Shown: piece after piece, positions 24,801-36,800 of the stretch | Layout: each line of letters starts with the position of its first letter | Numbering within the stretch: position 1 is the stretch's first letter | Source: Gibbula magus | Taxonomy: Eukaryota; Mollusca; Gastropoda; Trochida; Trochidae | Length of the DNA: 64,000 nt | NCBI GenBank assembly: GCA_936450465.1 | Contig: OW388298.1 | Span: 10,922,663-10,986,662, forward strand | Reading direction: 5' to 3' | The notes under the pieces: generated by a model | What the model was told of the DNA's origin: nothing | The model's input: only the letters and a program-made list of their open reading frames with translations | Databases searched by the model: none | Made by a program: the position numbers and the translations under genes

Positions 24801-27800
24801 AACAAAGGCATTGTCCTTGTTGCCTATGAAGTTAACATTGACGGCACAAATTGCTAACAGAAACACCGAAAATGGAGTTCCAACATTTTTAGCCAACGTA
24901 AAAATTTTATATCAACATTGGCAGCCTCCACAACCTCGAAAACTTAAGTGTCGACACGTATGAAGCTAATTTTTTACATTCAAAACAATGAAACCCATTC
25001 CTCAAAGAGAAGAAAATATCAAATTGTACCCTTAAGGATTACAATTTAGTCGCAATAATACTCAACTGATGATTGCCACAGTATTCACGGGTTCAACATG
25101 AAGTTTATTCTTTGTGAATTTAAAATCTACATTAAACTCGGGCTTTGTCAAATCACGAGAACCCTAACGAGATTACATGTCAAGGGAACTAACTCTGAAT
25201 CAACCAAGTGATACTGATTGACAGTAAATTGTGATAGAAGTGTCCGTACAATATTAATCATAAGACTTTATCTGATAGAAAAAAGTGTCTGTAGAAAACC
25301 AGTGTGATCCCAAAAGCCATGTGCAATGTCATACAACAGTGTTGAATTACATTTCAACGTTTCACAACAGCAGTATCTTCAACAAGAGTGTAATAAATAT
25401 TAGTTGAGCACAGTGGTGTAGTGGTTAGCATGCTTGCCTCTCACGCCAACGGCCCGGGTTCGAATCCCAGTGGAGATACCAAACATTTGTGACCTGGGTC
25501 TTATACTGTGTTGTGCCCCTGGGCAAGCCACTTCATCCACATTGCACTCAGTCCACCCAGCTGTTTAAATGGGTACCTGAACACAGGAGGTACGGACCTA
25601 TATGATCGCGCGGAGCGCTTAGTAGCGGCACCAAAAGTACAATTCCTTCAGGGTAATAATTGTACCACCATTGAGCAGTGCTTGCACTGGATATTAGGCG
25701 TTACAATGTATATTATTATTATTATTTATTATTAGTTATCAACATGTGGGAGGGCATTACACAATAGTAAACAACCTGCTGGGAGGGCATTACACAATAG
25801 TAAACAACCTGCTGGGAGGGCATTGCACAATAGTAAAAACCTGCTGGGAGGGCATTGCACAACAGTAAACAATCTGCTGGGAGGGCATTACACAATAGTA
25901 AACAAGATGTGTTTGTTAAACACGGATGCCCCCGGATAACCCAAAGTTATGGCCAAGGTTAAAGTTTTTTGAAAATGTCCACTGCGGCAAGGTCAAAGTC
26001 ACAAGGTCAAATATGATGACCTCATCTGAAAGGTTTCATCACAAGGTATCCACATGCCAAGTATGAAAGCGGCAGCTCTGAGCAATCCAAAGTTATGGCC
26101 AAGTTTGAAGTTTTTGTGGACAAACACAGACAGACGGACAGGTGAAAAACAATATGCCCCCAGAATCTCCGATTTGGGGGGCATAAAAACCTGCTGGAAG
26201 GGCCTTACAAACTAGTTAACAAATAGTAAACAACCTGCTGGTAGGGCATTGCACAATAGTAATCAACCTGCTGGGAGGGCATTGCACAATAGTAAACAAC
26301 CTGCTGGGAGGGCATTGCACAATAGTAAACAACCTGCTGGGAGGGCATTGCACAATAGTAAAAACCTGCTGGGAGGGCACTGCACAATAGTAAACAACCT
26401 GCTGGGAGGGCATTGCACAATAGTAAACAACCTGCTGGGAGGGCATGACACAATAGTAAACAACCTGCTGGGAGGTCATTACATACTAGTAAACGACGAG
26501 ATTGATGACTTACAGGTTTATAACATGAAAGGAATCGTCACTAATCATTTGATCTAGGTAAATCTTCTCATGTTTTCACCAGTCTAGTGTTTTCCTTTCT
26601 TTAGAAGAAATAAAGAAAAGTTTAGAGGGAGTGACACCTAGCACAATCAGAAAACAAGGTCATAGTCAAGAAGGAAGTTTGGTTTGAAGACAGTAGACCA
26701 TCAGTCAGCTGGGTGCACAATGAGAACATCCCTAACAAAGAGAATATTCCAGGACAAGCAGGTAAAGAGTTAATTAACAAGACTTAAGGCATATTTGAAT
26801 CAGATCGAACGTTACACTCTTGTCTTGTTTGTCGACCTGAGTACTTCCCCACAATGGTCATGCCAGGTGACCTCCACTGTGACCTTTTACCTTCAATGCA
26901 TCCAGCTAATCAGAGGCCGTCTTAGATATGGCATTGAATGTGGTGTTTCATATGTCAACTCAAGTCAATCCGATCGCTTTCTTGCCTCGTCAAATGTTTG
27001 GCTGGAGTAAGAGGTCACCCTACACGACCTCTATGGTGCAGTACTCAGATCTTATACGCAGTGCTCTGAGAGAGTAAGTTTGATCTGATTTAAATGAGAT
27101 TGAATGTTCGCCTACCATGTCTTGAGTGCGCAGGGTACTGTGTAAAGATGGGCCTACCATGTCTTGAGTGTGCAGGGTACTGTGTAAAGATGGGCCTACC
27201 ATGTCTTGAGTGTGCAGGGTACTGTGTAAAGATGGGCCTACCATGTCTTGAGTGTGCAGGGTACTGTGTAAAGATGGGCCTACCATGTATTGAGTGTGCA
27301 GGGTACTGTGTAAAGATGGGCCTACCATGTCTTGAGTGTGCAGGGTACTGTGTAAAGATGGGCCTACCATGTCTTGAGTGTGCAGGGTACTGTGTAAAGA
27401 TGGGCCTACCATGTCTTGAGTGTGCAGGGTACTGTGTAAAGATGGGCCTACCATGTCTTGAGTGTGCAGGGTACTGTGTAAAGATGGGCCTACCATGTCT
27501 TGAGTGTGCAGGGTACTGTGTAAAGATGGGCCTACCATGTCTTGAGTGTGCAGGGTACTGTGTAAAGATGGGCCTACCATGTCTTGAGTGTGCAGGGTAC
27601 TGTGTAAAGATGGGCCTACCATGTCTTGAGTGTGCAGGGTACTGTGTAAAGATGGGCCTACCATGTCTTGAGTGTGCAGGGTACTGTGTAAAGATGGGCC
27701 TACCATGTCTTGAGTGTGCAGGGTACTGTGTAAAGATGGGCCTACCATGTCTTGAGTGTGCAGGGTACTGTGTAAAGATGGGCCTACCATGTCTTGAGTG

Positions 27801-30800
27801 TGCAGGGTACTGTGTAAAGATGGGCCTACCATGTCTTGAGTGTGCAGGGTACTGTGTAAAGATGGGCCTACCATGTCTTGAGTGTGCAGGGTACTGTGTA
27901 AAGATGGGCCTACCATGTCTAGAGTGTGCAGGGTACTGTGTAAAGATGGGCCAACCATGTCTTGAGTGTGCAGGGTACTGTGTAAAGATGGGCCTTCCAT
28001 GTCTTGAGTGTGCAGGGTACTGTGTAAAGATGGGCCAACCATGTCTTGAGTGTGCAGGGTACTGTGTAAAGATGGGCCTACCATGTCTTGAGTGTGCAGG
28101 GTACTGTGTAAAGATGGGTCTGTAGGCCACTTCCTCCACGCTACTTCCTGTACCGCAGCTGGTGGATCCCAGACCGTCCGTGCTGACCGCGGGCTCACTG
28201 GAACGCAGACTTCCCAGACTGTAAAAGAACAGGAACAGTCAGACTCTAAGTACTGTAATCAAATATCAGTATGCCCAATTTGGGAGCATAAAATCTCAAT
28301 TTCTCTATTTTGCGAAAGCCGTGTGAGCTAAAAATATGTTTATATTTAATAAATAAACAAATGCTTCTTTAAATAACCTCATCTGATTGCTATGCGACAC
28401 ATACTCTTGGCGAGAAGCTGTTACTTTGACCTAACCCTAACCCTTATTGTATATCCATGCGGAGTTTCAGGTATGATGAAGGTTTTTTTTTAGTTCTCTG
28501 GAAACAAACCTATCTCTGAACAAAGCCCAAATCCAACAAATTTCTAGGCATCACTTCAGTAAGTCGGCAATACACATGCAAACGGTTTTCGAGTTCTGCT
28601 CAGGAAACTAAATGATTATGACAGGGCAACAATTATATCCCACGTTATTACATACCTGTAGGATAAAAACGTATTGACTGTGAGCCGTCAACCAAATTTT
28701 ATTACAACAAAATAAGGTAAAACAAAACAGCATGAGATGTTTCATGGTTTGATGGGTGGGTGTGGATAGTGAACCATGCATGATTGGTTCTGACTCGTAA
28801 TTAGATATGACCATTAGATAAGAAAACTTAATAATTATCCCAATAACCAATGAATGAATATAAGCACCAGCTGTTTTTAAAATGATGAAAATCTAGACCA
28901 GAAGTGCAAAAGAATTATGGAAAGTGTTTGTTCTAGATATTGGAATGCACTGACAACATCATAATAGAAGAAAATAAAATCATACAAATTGAATATGATA
29001 GTTTTTCGGACTTTGAATCAATAGATGGCAACATTCACTCAATGGATAGTGACGAAGCTACGAGTGAATTGGTACGCTTGAGCTTCGGTTCGGTACATAT
29101 TGCGGTACAGGACTCTCGGTTCGGTACATTTTAGGTGTTTTTTTCAATAAACGTATAAACTAAACCATAACATGTTTTCTCAAAATTAGTTTGTAGGGTG
29201 TAGAAATCATTTGGTTTTAAAATTACACAATGGAAAATGTAATGACATCTGAGTGAGTAAAACATAATTGTTTAATTAATTTATATTTTCGGTATACCGA
29301 AAAATCACGTTGATGTACCGTGTACCAAAGCGTAAGCAAAATACAGCGGTTCAACTACTGTAGTTGTGAACCGTTTCACCCCTAGACAAAACATGAAAGC
29401 AACCAAAACCTGTCTTCAAGCAGTCTATCTGCCCGGGCTTGTAGTTTCATCGTGTCTTCATCCACCATTGTGTGAGAAAACTCTTGAAGTGTCTTCTTCG
29501 TAAGGGGAATATTCTGAAACATGATTAAGCAAAAATCTGATGAATATTATGTCTTGATTTATAATATCTACTGAACTTTCAACTGGATATTAACACAAAT
29601 GAGGTGACAGTTGACAGAAATTTGCCTCCTGAAGGAAATATTTTGTCAACATTGCGTTCTTGGTGTTTGAAACAGGACACCAAAGTTCCACTTCAGAAAC
29701 ACATCCAACTCCACTTGACCAGTCAGCAAATATTATAAGTTTCAGCATATTTATGGAAATATTGTCCTGCATTAAAAAGGAAGATAAGCAAGAATCGCGT
29801 CCATGGTGTTCTTGCACACACTTAAAACTGACCTCAACCTTAGAGTAAAATTTTTTAGCAGGTTTATTGAAATATAATGGACAGAAGATAAGCAGAACAC
29901 TAGCTGATAATCTCCTACAAAGTCCTACAAAGGGACGCAACTCACCCCTTGTCTGCCCTGATCTGTAAACTTCCTGCTCCGTGGTTGGTCCTGGTCTTTA
30001 GGTGTGGAGGTGTCGCTAGGGGCGGGTGGACTCTGTGACAACCACCAGAACTCACCTGACTTGCCGCAGATATCAGTGCGACTTCTCTCCTCACGACTCA
30101 TCGGGGCTCCGTGACGGAATCGCTCAATGTAGCTGTTGTGTATAAAACGTTCTGAGATAGAATGAATTTTACCGGGCGAACATAGTTCATGTTCATTTCA
30201 CACTCAATCTTTTATCGCTCATTTCTTTAGCCCTTGGATTACCCTTAGATTGTTTTTAACCCTTTGATCCTTGTTAATGATCTTTTAGGGTTAGCTTGTC
30301 TAGTGTAAAGTTCAGTGCTCCCACGTGAAGACCAGCGGGATGATGAGTAATTGATACTATGATAATTGTGATACTTCATCTGACAATATTTTTATATGCA
30401 CTGTTGAATGAAATTTGTGAATTGGCTACAGGCACTGTAGTTTAGAGTATAATGTCTGAGTTAACATTGTTGCGTTCAATGAACATGCCATTTATGACGA
30501 ATATAACTAAAAATGACAACGCTTGTGAGCATGCTGTACCAAAGCAATCAGAACTCTCTGGCACAGAACAGGGGGCAAAACACAAAAATAGAGCCACTGG
30601 CTCTGAAGCTTATCAGGAATCATGTTATTAATTATCCCTAAGAAAAAGATTAAGATATCACATAATAAGTCATTGCCCAGTCATCAAACTTATTATCAAA
30701 ATTGGTTACACATCAATCCATATTCATTATAAATAATGTAGACCTTTGCAGTTTATTGTTTTACTTCTTATTTTTATTCTAGAATTATCAACATTTATTA

Positions 30801-33800
30801 CATAATGAAAAAGAGAGCCTATTTGTTTCTAAAAATCCTGTTTCTCATAGGCTCCTTTTCAATATTTAATTAATAAATTCTATTGAGCATCTGAGTGTAA
30901 GACTAAATCAGTAACACAGCAGAGAAGTAACCTGAAACCTCTGTGTATAAGCTGCTGTTTGCATCTCTGCCAGGGAGTGGTCACTCCCCAGGTCAACACC
31001 TGCAATTACACAACATGCAGACCCTGGACTCACAGCCAGTAAATTATATATTTTAAACTTTTTTTCCCCCATCTTTATTTATTTTTCTTTATTGGAAAAG
31101 AAGATGTGGTATCACAAACTCATGTAGCTAGTTTTAATAGTCTTATCTTACTTGATCCCCAGTCATATTTAGTTCACATATCTAATGTAAAATAAAACAT
31201 TCCTTAACCCTTTTTAAATTTTTCCTATGCATCCTGTCATAATATTCAGTTCACAGGCTATTCAATAGTTTTTATTTCCCATTGATTACATCAAACATGT
31301 CCATATAATGTAGTATTACTCTTAAGCTGACATATGAAGTGCACATAAAATCTCATTAACTTCACAGCTCATTAAAACAGCTGTTTTAAGTGGTTACCCC
31401 TGTGATCCATATTTGGGGTCACAAGATCACCAAATCTACAATTTAGAATCCCCATTGGCCAAAGAGTCTGTACATAACATTTCAGCTTTCTAGAGCTTTT
31501 GGGAATGGAGAAAAAGATGAAAAATGCTTTTTAGGTTGTGACCCCTGTGGCACTTATTTGGTGTCACAGGGTTACCAAATCTACAATTTAGAATCCACGT
31601 CAGTCAAGGATTCTGTTCATAAAATTTCAGCTCTCTATGTTCATTGGGACTGGAGAAGAAGATGAAAAAAGCTTTTTAGGTAATGACCCCTGTGGCCCTT
31701 ATTTGGGGTCACAGGGTCACCAAATCTACAATTTAGAATCCCCATTGGCCAAGGAGTCTGTACATAAAATTTCAGCTCTCTAGAGTCATTGGTTCTGGAG
31801 AAGAAGTAAAAAAAAATGAAAAGTTTACGGACGGACGCATGGACGGACGCCATCCCATGCCATAAGCCCATCGGGCCTTTCAGGCCTGATGAGCTAAAAA
31901 GGTTTAATTTAAACAGTTACAGACTGGCAAGAGTTATGCCTTTGCAGGTAAAGTTGTGTATAACTCCCAAAAATTAGATCCATGGGCTTTGTAGCTCATC
32001 AAGATTTGTATTATATGATGAAGAAAACCGAAACAAATTGTTCTCAATATAATGCACAATGAATAGCCAAAATGTGCAAAGCTTACAGAAGAGGCCGGAA
32101 AGCCAGATGATGGATGATGGCCAATGCCAAAAGCCAATCTGACGTTAAAGGTCAGATGAGCTAGTAAATTGTGAATTTGTGATTTGTATTCATTGAACGT
32201 CAAACAAACAACCTCAAACATTCGACATTTGATATTGACAAAAGAAACCATGCCCAAATGAATGTTTTTCGACATGATTATCCCACCTTTGTAACACTGA
32301 GCCATTGGTAGGCGGGTCCTGCTTGGTTGTCCCCATGTTGCTCACTGCGCCCGGTATGTGTGTGTTGTACGTCGACTTGAGATAGGAGAGTGCATCCGCC
32401 ATACTGTGATGTGTTCCAAGGTCCTGACTCTCACTCTCCGCTACACTGCAGGTAGAAATATCTCCATTACTACATAATATACAGAGAGATCGGCATTATC
32501 AGTGTATTATAAGCTTGAAAGGTAGCAAGCTTAAAAGTGCTTTTTGCCAAAATTGAAGAAAATACTTACGAAGTTAAGAAGACTAAACATTACCGAGCAA
32601 CAGGCTGTCAGATAGACCTTCGGGAACCAGTGATTTTGTACGAGGAACCGGTTCGTAGGAGAGGTAGCTTCATAGGACGATTCGGTTCATAGGTGATTTC
32701 GTAGGAGTATAACTACCGGTATCTTAATTAAATTAACAGGAAGAAATTTATCGTTGCCAGGCAAAGTAGAAATACCAGGTCAAACAAAATGCTTATTGAA
32801 GCTTGCTTACTGCAAACTCACTTGTGATAAGAAATATATGTACATGTTGTAAATATACCATATAAAAAATAGAACTGTTGACTTGCGGTGTCTGTTATTA
32901 TTGGTTTAATAAAATAGTTGCTCATAACTGTCAAATTGTACATAACATACTTGCCAGTTATATTTATTAATACAAACAACACAAAATAAACACTACTGAT
33001 CAACCAGTATAATCCAGTTAAAACTCTCCTATGAAATCGCCATTCAATCCTCCTATGAAATCACCTACACATTATATACACTCATTACACAAATATATCA
33101 CAACCTGCATAACCTCCAGAGAAAGAGGTCAAAATCAAAGTATTTCAGACTAGTGCATTTGTGAAAGTACTAGCCCATTTGTATTCCAGTTAGCAAAATA
33201 CATAAACATGATGATATCATCTTTAAATGTAACTAGTTGCTAGTTCTAAAAGTACTAGACCAGACTTATTCCAGCTAGCCAAATACATCTCCATGATCAT
33301 TTCACCTCAAATTTTAACTCGTCTTTTGGACTTCTAATTTTTACACTCTACTAATCCAGCTTCTTTTTCACTAGAAAATGGGCTACCGGACAAGTGCTAA
33401 TTTCAATCCCTGTAATACAGTTCATTCCTCTTTACCTAGAATATGAAGGTCTCTCGCTGTGTGGCCAGGACTCCTCAAAATGTGCTGAGTCATCACTTTT
33501 GTCTTTGTTTGTATCTCTCACGGCATATGAGTTACTTCCCTTGAGGAAAGCATCTTCCTCTGGTGTCAGCTTTATACTTGATTTCTTATCCTGTCGACTG
33601 GGGCTCAGCGTTATCTGAAAATGTACGGTAAATAAAATAAATCAGATTTCATACTAACAATTAAGAACTACCACTAAAGGGGCTGAAGCACGTTTTTTGC
33701 AAAATCTATTTTTTCAAATTTCCCATTTATAATGATAGTTTGTGTCATTTAAATTTACTTAAGAGGGGTAAAAGATCTTATTAAACAAACCAATTATCCG

Positions 33801-36800
33801 TAGTAGTTAAAAAGGTGTTGCCTACAAAGAAAAAAATAGAGCCATGGGCTCTGTAGCTCATCAGTATTTCATTGATTTACTATCTTAAGTGATTTAAGTT
33901 ATTTAAGTAATTGTTTACAAGCATAAGATAGGTTCTTAGATCATGACCTCTGTGACCTCATTTGGGGTCACGGGGTTACACAATCTACAATTTAGAATCC
34001 CCATTGGCCAAGGAGTCTGCACACAACTTTTCAGCTCTCTAGACCTTTTCGAACTGGAGAAGAAGATGAAAATAGGTTTTTAAACATGTGACCCCTGTGA
34101 CCCCATTTGGGGTCATGGGGTCACAAAATCTACAATTTAGAATCCCCATTAGCCAAGGAGTCTGCACACAACTTTTCAGCTCTCTAGACCTTTTGGAACT
34201 GGAGAAGAAGATGAAAATAGGTTTTTAAACATGTGACCCCTGTGACCTCATTTGGGGTCATGGGATCACGAAATCTACAATTTAGAATCCCCATTTGCCA
34301 AAGAGTCTGCACACAACTTTTCAGCTCTCTAGACCTTTTGGAACTGGAGAAGATGAAAATAGGTTTTTAAACATGAGACCCCTGTGACCCCATTTGGGGT
34401 CATGGGGTCACGAAATCTACAATTTTAGAATCCCCATTAGCCAAGGAGTCTGCATACAACTTTTCAGCTCTCTAGACCTTTTGGAACCGGAGAAGAAGAT
34501 GAAAATAGGTTTTTAAACATGTGACCCCTGTGACCCCATTTGGGGTCATGGGGTCACAAAATCTACAATTTAGAATCCCCATTAGCCAAGGTGGCTGCAC
34601 ACAACTTTTCAGCTCTCTAGACCTTTTGGAACTGGAGAAGAATATGAAAATAGGTTTTTAAACATGTGACCCCTGTGACCCCATTTGGGGTCATGGGGTC
34701 ACGAAATCTACAATTTAGAATACTCATTGGCCAAGGAGTCTGCACACAACTTTTCAGCTCTATAGACCTTTTGGAACTGGAGAAGAAGATGAAAATAAGT
34801 TTTTAAGGATGTGACCCCTGTGACCCCATTTGGGGTCATGGGGTCACGAAATCTACAATTTAGAATCCCCATTAGCCAAGGAGTCTGCACACAACTTTTC
34901 AGCTCTCTAGACCTTTTGGAACTGGAGAAGAAGCTGAAAATAGGTTTTTAAACATGAGACCCCTGTGACCCCATTTGGTGTCATGGGGTCACGAAATCTA
35001 CAATTTAGAATACTCATTGGCCAAGGAGTCTGCACACAACTTTTCAGCTCTCTAGACCTTTTGGAACTGGAGAAGAAGATGAAAATAAGTTTTTAAGGAT
35101 GTGACCCCTGTGACCCCATTTGGGGTCATGGGGTCACGAAATCTACAATTTAAAATCCGAATTAGCCAAGGAGTCTGCACACAACTTTTCAGCTCTCTAG
35201 ACCTTTTGGAACTGGAGAAGAAGCTGAAAATAGGTTTTTAAACATGAGACCCCTGTGACCCCATTTGGGGTCATGGGGTAACGAAATCTACAATTTAGAA
35301 TACTCATTGGCCAAGGAGTCTGCACACAACTTTTCAGCTCTATAGACCTTTTGGAACTGGAGAAGAAGATGAAATTAAGTTTTTAAGGATGTGACCCCTG
35401 TGACCCCATTTGGGGTCATGGGGTCACGAAATCTACAATTTTAGAATCCCCATTAGCCAAGGAGTCTGCATACAACTTTTCAGCTCTCTAGACCTTTTGG
35501 AACCGGAGAAGAAGATGAAAATAGGTTTTTAAACATGTGACCCCTGTGACCCCATTTGGGGTCATGGGGTCACAAAATCTACAATTTAGAATCCCCATTA
35601 GCCAAGGTGGCTGCACACAACTTTTCAGCTCTCTAGACCTTTTGGAACTGGAGAAGAATATGAAAATAGGTTTTTAAACATGTGACCCCTGTGACCCCAT
35701 TTGGGGTCATGGGGTCACGAAATCTACAATTTAGAATACTCATTGGCCAAGGAGTCTGCACACAACTTTTCAGCTCTATAGACCTTTTGGAACTGGAGAA
35801 GAAGATGAAAATAAGTTTTTAAGGATGTGACCCCTGTGACCCCATTTGGGGTCATGGGGTCACGAAATCTACAATTTAGAATCCCCATTAGCCAAGGAGT
35901 CTGCATACAACTTTTCAGCTCTCTAGACCTTTTGGAACAAGAGAAGAAGATGAAAATAGGTTTTTAAGGAGGTGACCCCTGTGACCCCATTTGGGGTCAT
36001 GGGGTCACAAAATCTACAATTTAGAATCCCCATTAGCCAAGGAGTCTGCACACAACTTTTCAGCTCTCTAGACCTTTTGGAACTGGAGAAGAAGATGAAA
36101 ATAGGTTTTTAAGCATGTGACCCCTGTGACCTCATTTGGGGTCATGGGATCACGAAATCTACAATTTAGAATCCCCATTTGCCAAAGAGTCTGCACACAA
36201 CTTTTCAGCTCTCTAGACCTTTTGGAACTGGAGAAGAAGCTGAAAATAGGTTTTTAAACATGAGACCCCTGTGACCCCATTTGGGGTCATGGGGTCACGA
36301 AATCTACAATTTTAGAATCCCCATTAGCCAAGGAGTCTGCATACAACTTTTCAGCTCTCTAGACCTTTTGGAACCGGAGAAGAAGATGAAAATAGGTTTT
36401 TAAACATGTGACCCCTGTGACCCCATTTGGGGTCATGGGGTCATGGGGTCACAAAATCTACAATTTAGAATCCCCATTAGCCAAGGAGTCTGCACACAAC
36501 TTTTCAGCTCTCTAGACCTTTTGGAACTGGAGAAGAAGCTGAAAATAGGTTTTTAAACATGAGACCCCTGTGACCCCATTTGGGGTCATGGGGTCACGAA
36601 ATCTACAATTTAGAATACTCATTGGCCAAGGAGTCTGCACACAACTTTTCAGCTCTATAGACCTTTTGGAACTGGAGAAGAAGATGAAAATAAGTTTTTA
36701 AGGATGTGACCCCTGTGACCCCATTTGGGATCATGGGGTCACGAAATCTATAATTTAGAATCCCCATTAGCCAAGGAGTCTGCACACAACTTTTCAGCTC

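Noticed and set aside
25745..26490. CRISPR-like array
   Set aside because: The repeats are contiguous without unique spacers and lie in an animal intron.
27094..28125. A 343-codon plus-strand open frame and a second minus-strand frame through the 42-bp array
   Set aside because: The array unit is a multiple of three and lacks stops in several frames, so long open frames are automatic. Only the frame joined to the exon 8 acceptor has support.
28940..29134. A small acidic 64-codon protein
   Set aside because: It merges into a GGTAC-rich repeat, has no splice or family support and lies antisense in an intron.
30932..31001. Longer version of exon 5 from the acceptor at TAATTGCAG
   Set aside because: In the frame set by exon 4 it meets a TGA after one codon. 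The 35-nt version restores phase.
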